Assembly: GCF_050947335.1 (NCBI RefSeq)
Contig: NW_027473715.1
Coordinates: forward strand, 62,001 to 126,000
Reading direction: 5' to 3'
DNA length: 64,000 nucleotides
Source of the DNA: Megachile rotundata
Taxonomy: Eukaryota; Arthropoda; Insecta; Hymenoptera; Megachilidae
How positions within the stretch are numbered: the stretch's first letter is position 1; every line of letters begins with the position of its first letter. Positions 1 through 13,529 of the stretch are shown here, in pieces. The notes under the pieces are model-generated. The model ran no database searches, was not told the DNA's origin, and worked only from the letters and a program-made list of their open reading frames with translations. The translations under genes and the position numbers were made by a program.

Positions 1-415
1 GCTTATATGATCGATAGAACGACAAATACTATACTTGCTACACTCACTATTATCAATCTCACTCATATTATTAACCATATTATGCAGATATGATCGATAG
101 AACGACAATTACTATACGCATTACTCTTATTATTATCAATCTAACTCATATTATTAGCCATATTATGCTTATATGATCGACAGAACGACAATTACTATAC
201 TTATTACACTCACTGTTATCAATCTAACTCATATTATTAGTCATATTATGCTTATATGATCGATAGAACGACAATTACTATACTTATTACTCTTATTATT
301 ATCAATCTAACTCATATTATTATCCATATTATGCTTATATGATCGATAGTACGACAACTACTATACTCATTACTCTTATTATTATCAATCTAACTCATAT
401 TATTAGCCATATTAT
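1..415 (+). repeat. partial 14-mer HOR (types 1-5)
   Basis: Five monomers in the same order as the start of the 14-mer HOR described at 3,404. Type 1 (CTTGCTACAC, CAATCTCACTC) is at 1, type 2 (GCAGA start, ATACGCATTAC) at 84, type 3 (GATCGACAG, ATTAGTC) at 167, type 4 (ATTATCC) at 250 and type 5 (GTACGACAACTAC) at 333. At 416 the order breaks: the GGTTA monomer there lacks the TGTCCG mark of type 6. The rest of this copy lies outside the window or was lost by exchange. Confidence 0.85.
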
Positions 416-2075
416 GGTTATATGATCGATAGAACGACAATTACTATACTCATTACTCTAATTATTATCAATCTAACTCATATCATTAGCCATATTGTGC
501 TTATATGATCGATAGAACGACAATTACTATACTTATTACACTCACTATTATAAATCTAACTCACATTATTAGCCATATTGTGGTTATATGACCGATAGAA
601 CGACAATTACTATACTTATTACTCTAATTATAATCAATCTAACTCATATTAATAGCCACATTATGCTTATATGATCGATAGAACTACAATTACTGTACTT
701 ATTACACTCACTATTATCAATCTAACTCACTTTAACAGCCGTATTGTGGTTATATGACCGATAGAACGACAATTACTATACCTATTACTCTTACTATTGT
801 CAACCTAACTCATATTATTAGCCATATTATGGTTATATGATCGATAGAACGACAATTACTATACTCATTACTCTTATTATTATCAATCTTACTCATATCA
901 TTAGCCATATTATGCTTATATGATTGATAGAACGACAATTACTATACTTATTACTCTTATTATTATCAATCTAACTCATATTATTAGGCATATTATGCTT
1001 ATATGATCGATAGAACGACAATTACTATACTTATTACACTCACTGTTATCAATCTAACTCATATTATTAGCCATATTATGGTTATATGACCGATAGAACG
1101 ACAATTACTATACTTATTACTCCTATTATTATCAATCTAACTCATATTATTAACCATATTATGCAGATATGATCGATAGAACGACAATTGCTATACTAAT
1201 TACTCTTATTATTATCAATCTAACTCATATTATTGGTTATATTGTGCATATATGATCGATAGAACGACAATTACTATACTTATTACTCTTATTATTATCA
1301 ATCTAACTCATATTATTGGCCATATTGTGCATATATAATCGATAGAACGACAATTACTATACTCATTACTCTTACTATTATCAATCTAACTCATATTATT
1401 AACCATGTTATGCAGATATGATCGATAGTACGACAATTACTATACTCATTACTCTTATTATTCTCAATCTAACTCATATCATTAGCCATATTATGCTTAT
1501 ATGATCGATAGAACGACAATTACTATACTTACTACTCTTATTATTATCAATCTAACTCATATTATTAGGCATATTATGCTTATATGATCGATAGAACGAC
1601 AATTACTATACTTATTACACTCACTGTTATCAATCTAACTCATATTATTAGCCATATTATGGTTATATGACCGATAGAACGACAATTACTATACTTATTA
1701 CTCTTATTATTATCAATCTAACTCATATTATTAACCATATTATGCAGATATGATCGATAGAACGACAATTACTATACTCATTACTCTTATTATTATCAAT
1801 CTAACTCATATTATTGGCCATATTGTGCATATATGATCGATAGAACGACAATTACTATACTCATTACTCTTACTATTATCAATCTAACTCATATTATTAA
1901 CCATGTTATGCATATATGATCGATAGAACGACAATTACTATCCCTATTACTCTTACTATTATCAATCTAACTCATATTATTAGCCATAGCATGCTTATAT
2001 GATCGATAGAACTACAATTACTATACTCATTACTCTAATTATTATCTATCTAACTCATATCATTAGCCATATTGT
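416..2075 (+). repeat. mixed-order satellite stretch
   Basis: Twenty monomers with no regular higher-order period that I can see. The monomer ending at 747 carries the rare variant ACTTTAACAGCCGTATTG, seen only twice more (around 10.69 and 12.19 kb). This ties the stretch to the 10.2-13.1 kb duplication: the lead GGTTA starts are at 748, 10,708 and 12,202, 120 and 138 monomers away. Around 1,985-1,992 the variant TAGCATGCTT creates a GCATGC palindrome. Nothing other than satellite is present. Confidence 0.85.
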
Positions 2076-2407
2076 GCTTATATGATCGATAGAACGACAA
2101 TTACTATACTTATTACACTCACTATTATAAATCTAACTCACATTATTAGCCATATTGTGGTTATATGACCGATAGAGCGACAATTACTAACCTTATTACT
2201 CTAATTATAATCAATCTAACTCTTATTAGTAGCCACATTATGCTTATATGATCGATTGAACTACAATTACTGTACTTATTACTCTTATTATAAACAATCT
2301 AACTCATATTATGAGCCATATTATGCTTATATGATCGATAGGACGACAACTACTATACTCATTACTCTCATTATTATCAATCTAACTCATATTATTAGCC
2401 ATATTGT
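2076..2407 (+). repeat. partial 14-mer HOR (types 11-14)
   Basis: Four monomers in HOR order: type 11 (CACTCACTATTATAAAT) at 2076, type 12 (GATAGAGCGAC, ACTAACC) at 2159, type 13 (GATCGATTGAACTAC) at 2242 and type 14 (GATAGGACGAC, CTCTCATTATTATC) at 2325. It runs straight into type 1 of the next HOR copy at 2408. Its upstream part is replaced by mixed monomers. Confidence 0.85.
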
Positions 2408-3403
2408 GCTTATATGATCGATAGAACGACAAATACTATACTTGCTACACTCACTATTATCAATCTCACTCATATTATTAACCATATTATGCAGATATGA
2501 TCGATAGAACGACAATTACTATACGCATTACTCTTATTATTATCAATCTAACTCATATTATTAGCCATATTATGCTTATATGATCGACAGAACGACAATT
2601 ACTATACTTATTACACTCACTGTTATCAATCTAACTCATATTATTAGTCATATTATGCTTATATGATCGATAGAACGACAATTACTATACTTATTACTCT
2701 TATTATTATCAATCTAACTCATATTATTATCCATATTATGCTTATATGATCGATAGTACGACAACTACTATACTCATTACTCTTATTATTATCAATCTAA
2801 CTCATATTATTAGCCATATTATGGTTATATGTCCGATAGAACGACAATTACTATACTTATTACACTTATTATTATCAATCTAACTCATATTACTAACCAT
2901 ATTATGCAGATATGATCGATAGAACGACAATTACTATACTTATTACTCTTATTATTATCAATCTAACTCATATTATTAGCCATATTATGCTTATATGATC
3001 GGTAGAACGACAATTACTATACTCATTACTCTTATTATTATCAATCTAACTCATATCATTAGCCATATTGTGCTTATATGATCGATAGAACGACAATTAC
3101 TATACTTATTACACTCACTATTATAAATCTAACTCACATTATTAGCCATATTGTGGTTATATGACCGATAGAGCGACAATTACTAACCTTATTACTCTAA
3201 TTATAATCAATCTAACTCATATTAGTAGCCACATTATGCTTATATGATCGATTGAACTACAATTACTGTACTTATTACTCTTATTATAAACAATCTAACT
3301 CATATTATGAGCCATATTATGCTTATATGATCGATAGGACGACAACTACTATACTCATTACTCTCATTATTATCACTCTAACTCATATTATTAGCCATAT
3401 TAT
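2408..3403 (+). repeat. 14-mer HOR copy, 12 monomers (sub-version B, deleted)
   Basis: Types 1-7 are at 2408, 2491, 2574, 2657, 2740, 2823 and 2906. The monomer at 2989 begins like type 8 of sub-version B (GATCGGTAG) but ends like type 10 (CATTAGCCATATTGTGC). Types 11-14 follow at 3072-3321. Types 9 and 10 are therefore missing as separate units, and one hybrid 8/10 monomer remains: an in-register two-monomer deletion, 996 bp against the usual 1,162. Sub-version B marks are ATTATCC in type 4, TTACTAACC in type 6 and GATCGGTAG in type 8. The type 14 unit has a private change, TATCACTCTA. Confidence 0.88.
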
Positions 3404-4565
3404 GCTTATATGATCGATAGAACGACAAATACTATACTTGCTACACTCACTATTATCAATCTCACTCATATTATTAACCATATTATGCAGATATGATCGA
3501 TAGAACGACAATTACTATACGCATTACTCTTATTATTATCAATCTAACTCATATTATTAGCCATATTATGCTTATATGATCGACAGAACGACAATTACTA
3601 TACTTATTCCACTCACTGTTATCAATCTAACTCATATTATTAGTCATATTATGCTTATATGATCGATAGAACGACAATTACTATACTTATTACTCTTATT
3701 ATTATCAATCTAACTCATATTATTAGCCATATTATGCTTATATGATCGATAGTACGACAACTACTATACTCATTACTCTTATTATTATCAATCTAACTCA
3801 TATTATTAGCCATATTATGGTTATATGTCCGATAGAACGACAATTAGTATACTTATTACACTTATTATTATCAATCTAACTCATATTATTAACCATATTA
3901 TGCAGATATGATCGATAGAACGACAATTACTATACTTATTACTCTTATTATTATCAATCTAACTCATATTATTAGCCATATTATGCTTATATGATCGATA
4001 GAACGACGATTACTATACTCATTACTCTTATTATTATCAATCTAACTCATATTATTAGCCATATTATGGTTATATGATCGATAGAACGACAATTACTATA
4101 CTCATTACTCTAATTATTATCAATCTAACTCATATCATTAGCCACATTATGCTTATATGATCGATAGAACGACAATTACTATACTTATTACTCTTATTGT
4201 TATCAATCTAACTCATATCATCAGCCATATTGTGCTTATATGATCGATAGAACGACAATTACTATACTTATTACACTCACTATTATAAATTTAACTCACA
4301 TTATTAGCCATATTGTGGTTATATGACCGATAGAGCGACAATTACTAACCTTATTACTCTAATTATAATCAATCTAACTCATATTAGTAGCCACATTATG
4401 CTTATATGATCGATTGAACTACAATTACTGTACTTATTACTCTTATTATAAACAATCTAACTCATATTATGAGCCATATTATGCTTATATGATCGATAGG
4501 ACGACAACTACTATACTCATTACTCTCATTATTATCAATCTAACTCATATTATTAGCCATATTGT
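3404..4565 (+). repeat. complete 14-mer HOR unit (sub-version A)
   Basis: A full 1,162-bp higher-order unit of 14 monomers. Diagnostic marks in order: 1 CTTGCTACAC; 2 ATACGCATTAC; 3 GATCGACAG with TTCCACTC; 4 consensus-like; 5 GTACGACAACTAC; 6 TATGTCCGATAG; 7 GCAGA start; 8 GACGATTAC; 9 GGTTA start with CTCTAATTATTATC; 10 CTTATTGTTATC with CATCAGCC; 11 TATAAATTTAACTCACA; 12 GATAGAGCGAC with ACTAACC; 13 GATCGATTGAACTAC; 14 GATAGGACGAC. TTCCACTC, GACGATTAC and CATCAGCC define sub-version A. The TATGTCCG mark of type 6 occurs only in HOR copies, which makes it a good tag for this family. Confidence 0.92.
3653..3735 (+). repeat. reference monomer (matches consensus)
   Basis: This copy matches the consensus I use for numbering. 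Landmarks: ATCGAT, a 6-bp palindrome (ClaI site), at 10-15; CpG at 12-13 and 20-21; the well-kept block ATGATCGATAGAACGAC at 7-23; a T/C/A-only middle at about 34-53; CAATCTAACTCATAT at 54-68; and CATATTAT twice, at 64-71 and 76-83, 12 bp apart. Across the array, variation concentrates in three places. Positions 1-4 read GCTT, GGTT, GCAG or GCAT. Positions 36-53 are of CTCTTATTATTATC, CACTCACTGTTATC, CACTCACTATTATA or CTCTAATTATAATC type. Positions 69-83 read TTAGCC, TTAACC, TTGGCC, TTAGGC, CATTAGCC, AATAGCC or ATGAGCC. Confidence 0.95.
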
Positions 4566-5727
4566 GCTTATATGATCGATAGAACGACAAATACTATACT
4601 TGCTACACTCACTATTATCAATCTCACTCATATTATTAACCATATTATGCAGATATGATCGATAGAACGACAATTACTATACGCATTACTCTTATTATTA
4701 TCAATCTAACTCATATTATTAGCCATATTATGCTTATATGATCGACAGAACGACAATTACTATACTTATTACACTCACTGTTATCAATCTAACTCATATT
4801 ATTAGTCATATTATGCTTATATGATCGATAGAACGACAATTACTATACTTACTACTCTTATTATTATCAATCTAACTCATATTATTATCCATATTATGCT
4901 TATATGATCGATAGTACGACAACTACTATACTCATTACTCTTATTATTATCAATCTAACTCATATTATTAGCCATATTATGGTTATATGTCCGATAGAAC
5001 GACAATTACTATACTTATTACACTTATTATTATCAATCTAACTCATATTACTAACCATATTATGCAGATATGATCGATAGAACGACAATTACTATACTTA
5101 TTACTCTTATTATTATCAATCTAACTCATATTATTAGCCATATTATGCTTATATGATCGGTAGAACGACAATTACTATACTCATTACTCTTATTATTATC
5201 AATCTAACTCATATTAATAGCCATATTATGGTTATATGATCGATAGAACGACAATTACTATACTCATTACTCTAATTATTATCAATCTAACTCATATCAT
5301 TAGCCACATTATGCTTATATGATCGATAGAACGACAATTACTATACTTATTACTCTTATTGTTATCAATCTAACTCATATCATTAGCCATATTGTGCTTA
5401 TATGATCGATAGAACGACAATTACTATACTTATTACACTCACTATTATAAATCTAACTCACATTATTAGCCATATTGTGGTTATATGACCGATAGAGCGA
5501 CAATTACTAACCTTATTACTCTAATTATAATCAATCTAACTCATATTAGTAGCCACATTATGCTTATATGATCGATTGAACTACAATTACTGTACTTATT
5601 ACTCTTATTATAAACAATCTAACTCATATTATGAGCCATATTATGCTTATATGATCGATAGGACGACAACTACTATACTCATTACTCTCATTATTATCAA
5701 TCTAACTCATATTATTAGCCATATTAT
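4566..5727 (+). repeat. complete 14-mer HOR unit (sub-version B)
   Basis: Same 14 types in the same order as the preceding unit, again exactly 1,162 bp. It has the sub-version B marks: TTACACTC in type 3, ATTATCC in type 4, TTACTAACC in type 6, GATCGGTAG and AATAGCC in type 8, CATTAGCC in type 10. It resembles the copies at 2,408 and 45,731 more than its immediate neighbours, which is the evidence for a two-HOR (28-monomer, 2,324-bp) alternation. Confidence 0.92.
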
Positions 5728-6889
5728 GCTTATATGATCGATAGAACGACAAATACTATACTTGCTACACTCACTATTATCAATCTCACTCATATTATTA
5801 ACCATATTATGCAGATATGATCGATATAACGACAATTACTATACGCATTACTCTTATTATTATCAATCTAACTCATATTATTAGCCATATTATGCTTATA
5901 TGATCGACAGAACGACAATTACTATACATATTCCACTCACTGTTATCAATCTAACTCATATTATTAGTCATATTATGCTTATATGATCGATAGAACGACA
6001 ATTACTATACTTATTACTCTTATTATTATCAATCTAACTCATATTATTAGCCATATTATGCTTATATGATCGATAGTACGACAACTACTATACTCATTAC
6101 TCTTATTATTATCAATCTAACTCATATTATTAGCCATATTATGGTTATATGTCCGATAGAACGACAATTACTATACTTATTACACTTATTATTATCAATC
6201 TAACTCATATTATTAACCATATTATGCAGATATGATCGATAGAACGACAATTACTATACTTATTACTCTTATTATTATCAATCTAACTCATATTATTAGC
6301 CATATTATGCTTATATGATCGATAGAACGACGATTACTATACTCATTACTCTTATTATTATCAATCTAACTCATATTATTAGCCATATTATGGTTATATG
6401 ATCGATAGAACGACAATTACTATACTCATTACTCTAATTATTATCAATCTAACTCATATCATTAGCCACATTATGCTTATATGATCGATAGAACGACAAT
6501 TACTATACTTATTACTCTTATTGTTATCAATCTAACTCATATCATCAGCCATATTGTGCTTATATGATCGATAGAACGACAATTACTATACTTATTACAC
6601 TCACTATTATAAATTTAACTCACATTATTAGCCATATTGTGGTTATATGACCGATAGAGCGACAATTACTAACCTTATTACTCTAATTATAATCAATCTA
6701 ACTCATATTAGTAGCCACATTATGCTTATATGATCGATTGAACTACAATTACTGTACTTATTACTCTTATTATAAACAATCTAACTCATATTATGAGCCA
6801 TATTATGCTTATATGATCGATAGGACGACAACTACTATACTCATTACTCTCATTATTATCAATCTAACTCATATTATTAGCCATATTAT
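5728..6889 (+). repeat. complete 14-mer HOR unit (sub-version A)
   Basis: A third consecutive full 14-mer, exactly 2,324 bp after the unit at 3,404 and sharing its A marks (TTCCACTC, GACGATTAC, CATCAGCC). Small private changes are visible, for example GATCGATATAACG in the second monomer and ATACATATTCC in the third. A further type 1 monomer with GTTAACC follows at 6,890. The next monomer (6,973; GCAGA with GTACGAC) is not type 2, so the regular HOR ends here. Confidence 0.92.
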
Positions 6890-9800
6890 GCTTATATGAT
6901 CGATAGAACGACAAATACTATACTTGCTACACTCACTATTATCAATCTCACTCATATTGTTAACCATATTATGCAGATATGATCGATAGTACGACAATTA
7001 CTATACTCATTACTCTTATTATTATCAATCTAACTCATATTATTAGCCATATTATGGTTATATGATCGATAGAACGACAATTACTATACTCATTACTCTT
7101 ATTATTATCAATCTAACTCATATCATTAGCCATATTATGCTTATATGATCGATAGAACGACAATTACTATACTTATTACTCTTATTATTATCAATCTAAC
7201 TCATATTATTAGGCATATTATGCTTATATGATCGATAGAACGACAATTACTATACTTATTACACTCACTGTTATCAATCTAACTCATATTATTAGCCATA
7301 TTACGGTTATATGACCGATAGAACGACAATTACTATACTTATTACTCTTATTATTACCAATCTAACTCATATTATTAACCATATTATGCAGATATGATCG
7401 ATAGAACGACAATTACTATACCTATTACTCTTATTATTATCAATCTAACTCATATTATGAGCCATATTATGCTTATATGATCGATAGGACGACAACTACT
7501 ATACTCATTACTCTCATTATTATCAATCTAACTCATATCATTAGCCATATTGTGCTTATATGATCGATAGAACGACAATTACTATACTCATTACTCTTAT
7601 TATTATCAATCTAACTCATATCATTAGCCATATTATGCTTATATGATCGATAGAACGACAATTACTATACTTACTACTCTAATTATTATCAATCTAACTC
7701 ATATTATTAGGCATATTATGCTTAAATGATCGATAGAACGACAATTACTATACTTATTACACTCACTGTTATCGATCTAACTCATATTATTAGCCATATT
7801 ATGGTTATATGACCGATAGAACGACAATTACTATACTTATTACTCTTATTATTATCAATCTGACTCATATTATTAGCCATATTATGTTTATATGATCGAT
7901 AGAACGACAATTACTATATTTATTACTCTTATTATTATCAATCTAACTCATATTATTAGCCATATTAAGCTTATATGATCGATAGTACGACAATTACTAT
8001 ACTCATTACTCTTATTATTATCAATCTAACTCATATTATTAGCCATATTATGGTTATATGATCGATAGAACGACAATTACTATACTCATTACTCTTATTT
8101 TTATCAATCTAACTCATATCATTAGCCATATTATGCTTATATGATCGATAGAACGACAATTACTATACTTATTACTCATATTATTATCAATCTAACTCAT
8201 ATTATTAACCATATTATGCAGATATGATCGATAGAACGACAATTACTATACTTATTACTCTTATTATTATCAATCTAACTCATATTATTGGCCATATTGT
8301 GCATATATGATCGATAGAACGACAATTACTATACTCATTACTCTTACTATTATCAATCTAACTCATATTATTAACCATGTTATGCATATATGATCGATAG
8401 AACGACAATTACTATCCCTATTACTCTTACTATTATCAATCTAACTCATATTATTAGCCATAGCATGCTTATATGATCGACAGAACTACAATTACTATAC
8501 TCAATACTCTAATTATTATCAATCTAACTCATATCATTAGCCATATTGTGCTTGTATGATCGATAGAACGACAATTACTATACCTGTTACACTCACTATT
8601 ATAAATCTAACTCACATTGTTAGCCATATTGTGGTTATATGACCGATAGAACGACAATTACTAACCTTATTACTCTAATCATAATCAATCTAACTCATAT
8701 TAATAGCCACATTATGCTTATATGATCGATAGAACTACAATTACTGTACTTATTACACTCACTGTTATCAATCTAACTCATATTATTAGCCATATTATGC
8801 TTATATGATCGATAGAACGACAATTACTGTACTCATTACTCTAATTATTATCAATCTAACTCATATCATTAGCCATATTGTGCTTATATGATCGATAGAA
8901 CGACAATTACTATACTTATTACACTCACTATTATAAATCTAACTCACATTATTAGCCATATTGTGGTTATATGACCGATAGAGCGACAATTACTAACCTT
9001 ATTACTCTAATTATAATCAATCTAACTTATATTAGTAGCCACATTATGCTTATATGATCGATTGAACTACAATTACTGTACTTATTACTCTTATTATTAA
9101 CAATCTAACTCATATTATGAGCCATATTATGCTTATATGATCGATAGGACGACAACTACTATACTCATTACTCTCATTATTATCAATCTAACTCATATTA
9201 TTAGCCATATTATGCTTATATGATCGATAGAACGACAAATACTATACTTGCTACACTCACTATTATCAATCTCACTCATATTATTAACCATATTATGCAG
9301 ATATGATCGATAGAACGACAATTACTATACGCATTACTCTTATTGTTATCAATCTAACTCATATTATTAGCCATATTATGCTTATATGATCGATAGAACG
9401 ACAACTACTATACTCATTACTCTAATTATTATCAATCTAACTCATATCATTAGCCATAATGTGCTTATATGATCGATAGAACGACAATTACTATACTTAT
9501 TACACTCACTATTATAAATCTAACTCACATTATTAGCCATATTATGCTTATATGATCGATAGAAGGACAATTACTATACTTATTACTCTTATTATTATCA
9601 ATCTAACTCATATTATTAGGCATATTATGCTTATATGATCGATAGAACGACAATTACTATACTCATTACTCTTACTATTATTAATCCAACTCATATTATT
9701 AACCATGTTATGCAGATATGATCGATAGTACGACAATTACTATACTCATTACTCTTATTATTATCAATCTAACTCATATTATTAGCCATATTATGGTTAT

Positions 9801-10204
9801 ATGATCGATAGAACGACAATTACTATACTCATTACTCTTATTATTATCAATCTAACTCATATTATTAGCCATATTATGCTTATATGATCGATAGAACGAC
9901 AATTACTATACTTATTACTCTTATTATTATCAATCTAACTCATATTATTAGGCATATTATGCTTATATGATCGATAGAACGACAATTACTATACTTATTA
10001 CACTCACTGTTATCAATCTAACTCATATTATTAGCCATATTATGGTTATATGACCGATAGAACGACAATTACTATACTCATTACTCTTATTATTATCAAT
10101 CTAACTCATATCATTAGCCATATTATGCTTATATGATCGATAGAACGACAATTACTATACTTATTACTCTAATTATTATCAATCTAACTCATATCATTAG
10201 CCAC
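6890..10204 (+). repeat. mixed-order satellite stretch with a partial HOR
   Basis: About forty monomers without a regular long period. Types 11-14, 1 and 2 of the HOR reappear in order at about 8,882-9,379 (type 1 at 9,214, exactly 28 monomers after 6,890), then the order breaks. The 8.2-8.7 kb part (TTGGCCATATTGTGCATA, ATCCCTATTAC, TAGCATGC, GTGCTTGTATGATCG) recurs at about 26.4, 36.6 and 47.9 kb. A GATAGAAGGAC variant at 9,546 recurs at 16,269, 17,182, about 27.5 kb and further on. Nothing non-satellite is present. Confidence 0.85.
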
Positions 10205-11588
10205 ATTATGCTTATATGATCGATAGAACGACAATTACTATACTTATTACTCTAATTATTATCAATCTAACTCATATCATTAGCCACATTATGCTTATAT
10301 GATCGATAGAACGACAATTACTATACTTATTACTCTTATTATTATCAATCTAACTCATATTATTAGCCATATTATGCTTATATGATCGATAGAACGACAA
10401 TTACTATACTCATTACTCTAATTATTATCAATCTAACTCATATCATTAGCCATATTGTGCTTATATGATCGATAGAACGACAATTACTATACTTATTACA
10501 CTCACTATTATAAATCTAACTCACATTATTAGCCATATTGTGGTTATATGACCGATAGAACGACAATTACTATACTTATTACTCTAATTATAATCAATCT
10601 AACTCATATTAATAGCCACATTATGCTTATATGATCGATAGAACTACAATTACTGTACTTACTACACTCACTATTATCAATCTAACTCACTTTAACAGCC
10701 GTATTGTGGTTATATGACCGATAGAACGACAATTACTATACCTATTACTCTTACTATTATCAACCTAACTCATATTATTAGCCATATTATGGTTATATGA
10801 TCGATAGAACGACAATTACTATACTCATTACTCTTATTATTATCAATCTTACTCATATCATTAGCCATATTATGCTTATATGATTGATAGAACGACAATT
10901 ACTATACTTATTACTCTTATTATTATCAATCTAACTCATATTATTAGGCATATTATGCTTATATGATCGATAGAACGACAATTACTATACTTATTACACT
11001 CACTGTTATCAATCTAACTCATATTATTAGCCATATTATGGTTATATGACCGATAGAACGACAATTACTATACTCATTACTCTTATTATTCTCAATCTAA
11101 CTCATATCATTAGCCATATTATGCTTATATGATCGATAGAACGACAATTACTATACTTACTACTCTTATTATTATCAATCTAACTCATATTATTAGGCAT
11201 ATTATGCTTATATGATCGATAGAACGACAATTACTATACTTATTACACTCACTGTTATCAATCTAACTCATATTATTAGCCATATTATGGTTATATGACC
11301 GATAGAACGACAATTACTATACTTATTACTCTTATTATTATCAATCTAACTCATATTATTAACCATATTATGCAGATATGATCGATAGAACGACAATTAC
11401 TATACTTATTACTCTTATTATTATCAATCTAACTCATATTATTGGCCATATTGTGCATATATGATCGATAGAACGACAATTACTATACTCATTACTCTTA
11501 CTATTATCAATCTAACTCATATTATTAACCATGTTATGCATATATGATCGATAGAACGACAATTACTATCCCTATTACTCTTACTATT
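10205..11588 (+). repeat. 18-monomer-spaced tandem duplication, copy 1
   Basis: This stretch matches 11,699-13,082 at a spacing of 1,494 bp (18 monomers). Shared marks: two CTCTAATTATTATC/CATTAGCCACATT units, the rare ACTTTAACAGCCGTATTG variant, CAACCTAACTC, the CpG-to-TpG change in ATGATTGATAG, and TTATTCTCAATC. The match ends near 11,588, where the monomer changes from a CTTACTATT start to GTAAATCTAACTCACA, a hybrid joint. A short bridge (11,589-11,698, types 11/12-like) separates the copies. Confidence 0.85.
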
Positions 11589-11698
11589 GTAAATCTAACT
11601 CACATTATTAGCCATATTGTGGTTATATGACCGATAGAGCGACAATTACTAACCTTATTACTCTAATTATAATCAATCTAACTTATATTAGTAGCCAC

Positions 11699-13082
11699 AT
11701 TATGCTTATATGATCGATAGAACGACAATTACTATACTTATTACTCTAATTATTATCAATCTAACTCATATCATTAGCCACATTATGCTTATATGATCGA
11801 TAGAACGACAATTACTATACTTATTACTCTTATTATTATCAATCTAACTCATATTATTAGCCATATTATGCTTATATGATCGATAGAACGACAATTACTA
11901 TACTCATTACTCTAATTATTATCAATCTAACTCATATCATTAGCCATATTGTGCTTATATGATCGATAGAACGACAATTACTATACTTATTACACTCACT
12001 ATTATAAATCTAACTCACATTATTAGCCATATTGTGGTTATATGACCGATAGAACGACAATTACTATACTTATTACTCTAATTATAATCAATCTAACTCA
12101 TATTAATAGCCACATTATGCTTATATGATCGATAGAACTTCAATTACTGTACTTACTACACTCACTATTATCAATCTAACTCACTTTAACAGCCGTATTG
12201 TGGTTATATGACCGATAGAACGACAATTACTATACCTATTACTCTTACTATTATCAACCTAACTCATATTATTAGCCATATTATGGTTATATGATCGATA
12301 GAACGACAATTACTATACTCATTACTCTTATTATTATCAATCTTACTCATATCATTAGCCATATTATGCTTATATGATTGATAGAACGACAATTACTATA
12401 CTTATTACTCTTATTATTATCAATCTAACTCATATTATTAGGCATATTATGCTTATATGATCGATAGAACGACAATTACTATACTTATTACACTCACTGT
12501 TATCAATCTAACTCATATTATTAGCCATATTATGGTTATATGACCGATAGAACGACAATTACTATACTCATTACTCTTATTATTCTCAATCTAACTCATA
12601 TCATTAGCCATATTATGCTTATATGATCGATAGAACGACAATTACTATACTTACTACTCTTATTATTATCAATCTAACTCATATTATTAGGCATATTATG
12701 CTTATATGATCGATAGAACGACAATTACTATACTTATTACACTCACTGTTATCAATCTAACTCATATTATTAGCCATATTATGGTTATATGACCGATAGA
12801 ACGACAATTACTATACTTATTACTCTTATTATTATCAATCTAACTCATATTATTAACCATATTATGCAGATATGATCGATAGAACGACAATTACTATACT
12901 TATTACTCTTATTATTATCAATCTAACTCATATTATTGGCCATATTGTGCATATATGATCGATAGAACGACAATTACTATACTCATTACTCTTACTATTA
13001 TCAATCTAACTCATATTATTAACCATGTTATGCATATATGATCGATAGAACGACAATTACTATCCCTATTACTCTTACTATT
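11699..13082 (+). repeat. 18-monomer-spaced tandem duplication, copy 2
   Basis: Second copy of 10,205-11,588. One private difference I saw is GAACTTCAATTAC, near 12,139, where copy 1 has GAACTACAATTAC. After the copy the array continues through TAGCATGC and TTATCTATC monomers into HOR types 11-14 at 13,198-13,529. The same order is seen at about 1.9-2.4 kb. Confidence 0.85.
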
Positions 13083-13529
13083 ATCAATCTAACTCATATT
13101 ATTAGCCATAGCATGCTTATATGATCGATAGAACTACAATTACTATACTCATTACTCTAATTATTATCTATCTAACTCATATCATTAGCCATATTGTGCT
13201 TATATGATCGATAGAACGACAATTACTATACTTATTACACTCACTATTATAAATCTAACTCACATTATTAGCCATATTGTGGTTATATGACCGATAGAGC
13301 GACAATTACTAACCTTATTACTCTAATTATAATCAATCTAACTCATATTAGTAGCCACATTATGCTTATATGATCGATTGAACTACAATTACTGTACTTA
13401 TTACTCTTATTATAAACAATCTAACTCATATTATGAGCCATATTATGCTTATATGATCGATAGGACGACAACTACTATACTCATTACTCTCATTATTATC
13501 AATCTAACTCATATTATTAGCCATATTGT

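Noticed and set aside
980..1010. Telomere-like TTAGGC in ATTAGGCATATT monomers
   Set aside because: TTAGGC occurs once in one monomer variant, never in tandem, and is a one-base change from the usual TTAGCC.
3689..3706. ATT trinucleotide microsatellite (CTTATTATTATC)
   Set aside because: Only two or three ATT steps per monomer, without length variation between copies, so it is not behaving as a microsatellite.
7960..7975. AAGCTT and GCATGC palindromes as functional sites
   Set aside because: They come from single-base variants at the monomer junction (TTAAGCTT, TAGCATGC) spread by duplication. They are useful as markers only.
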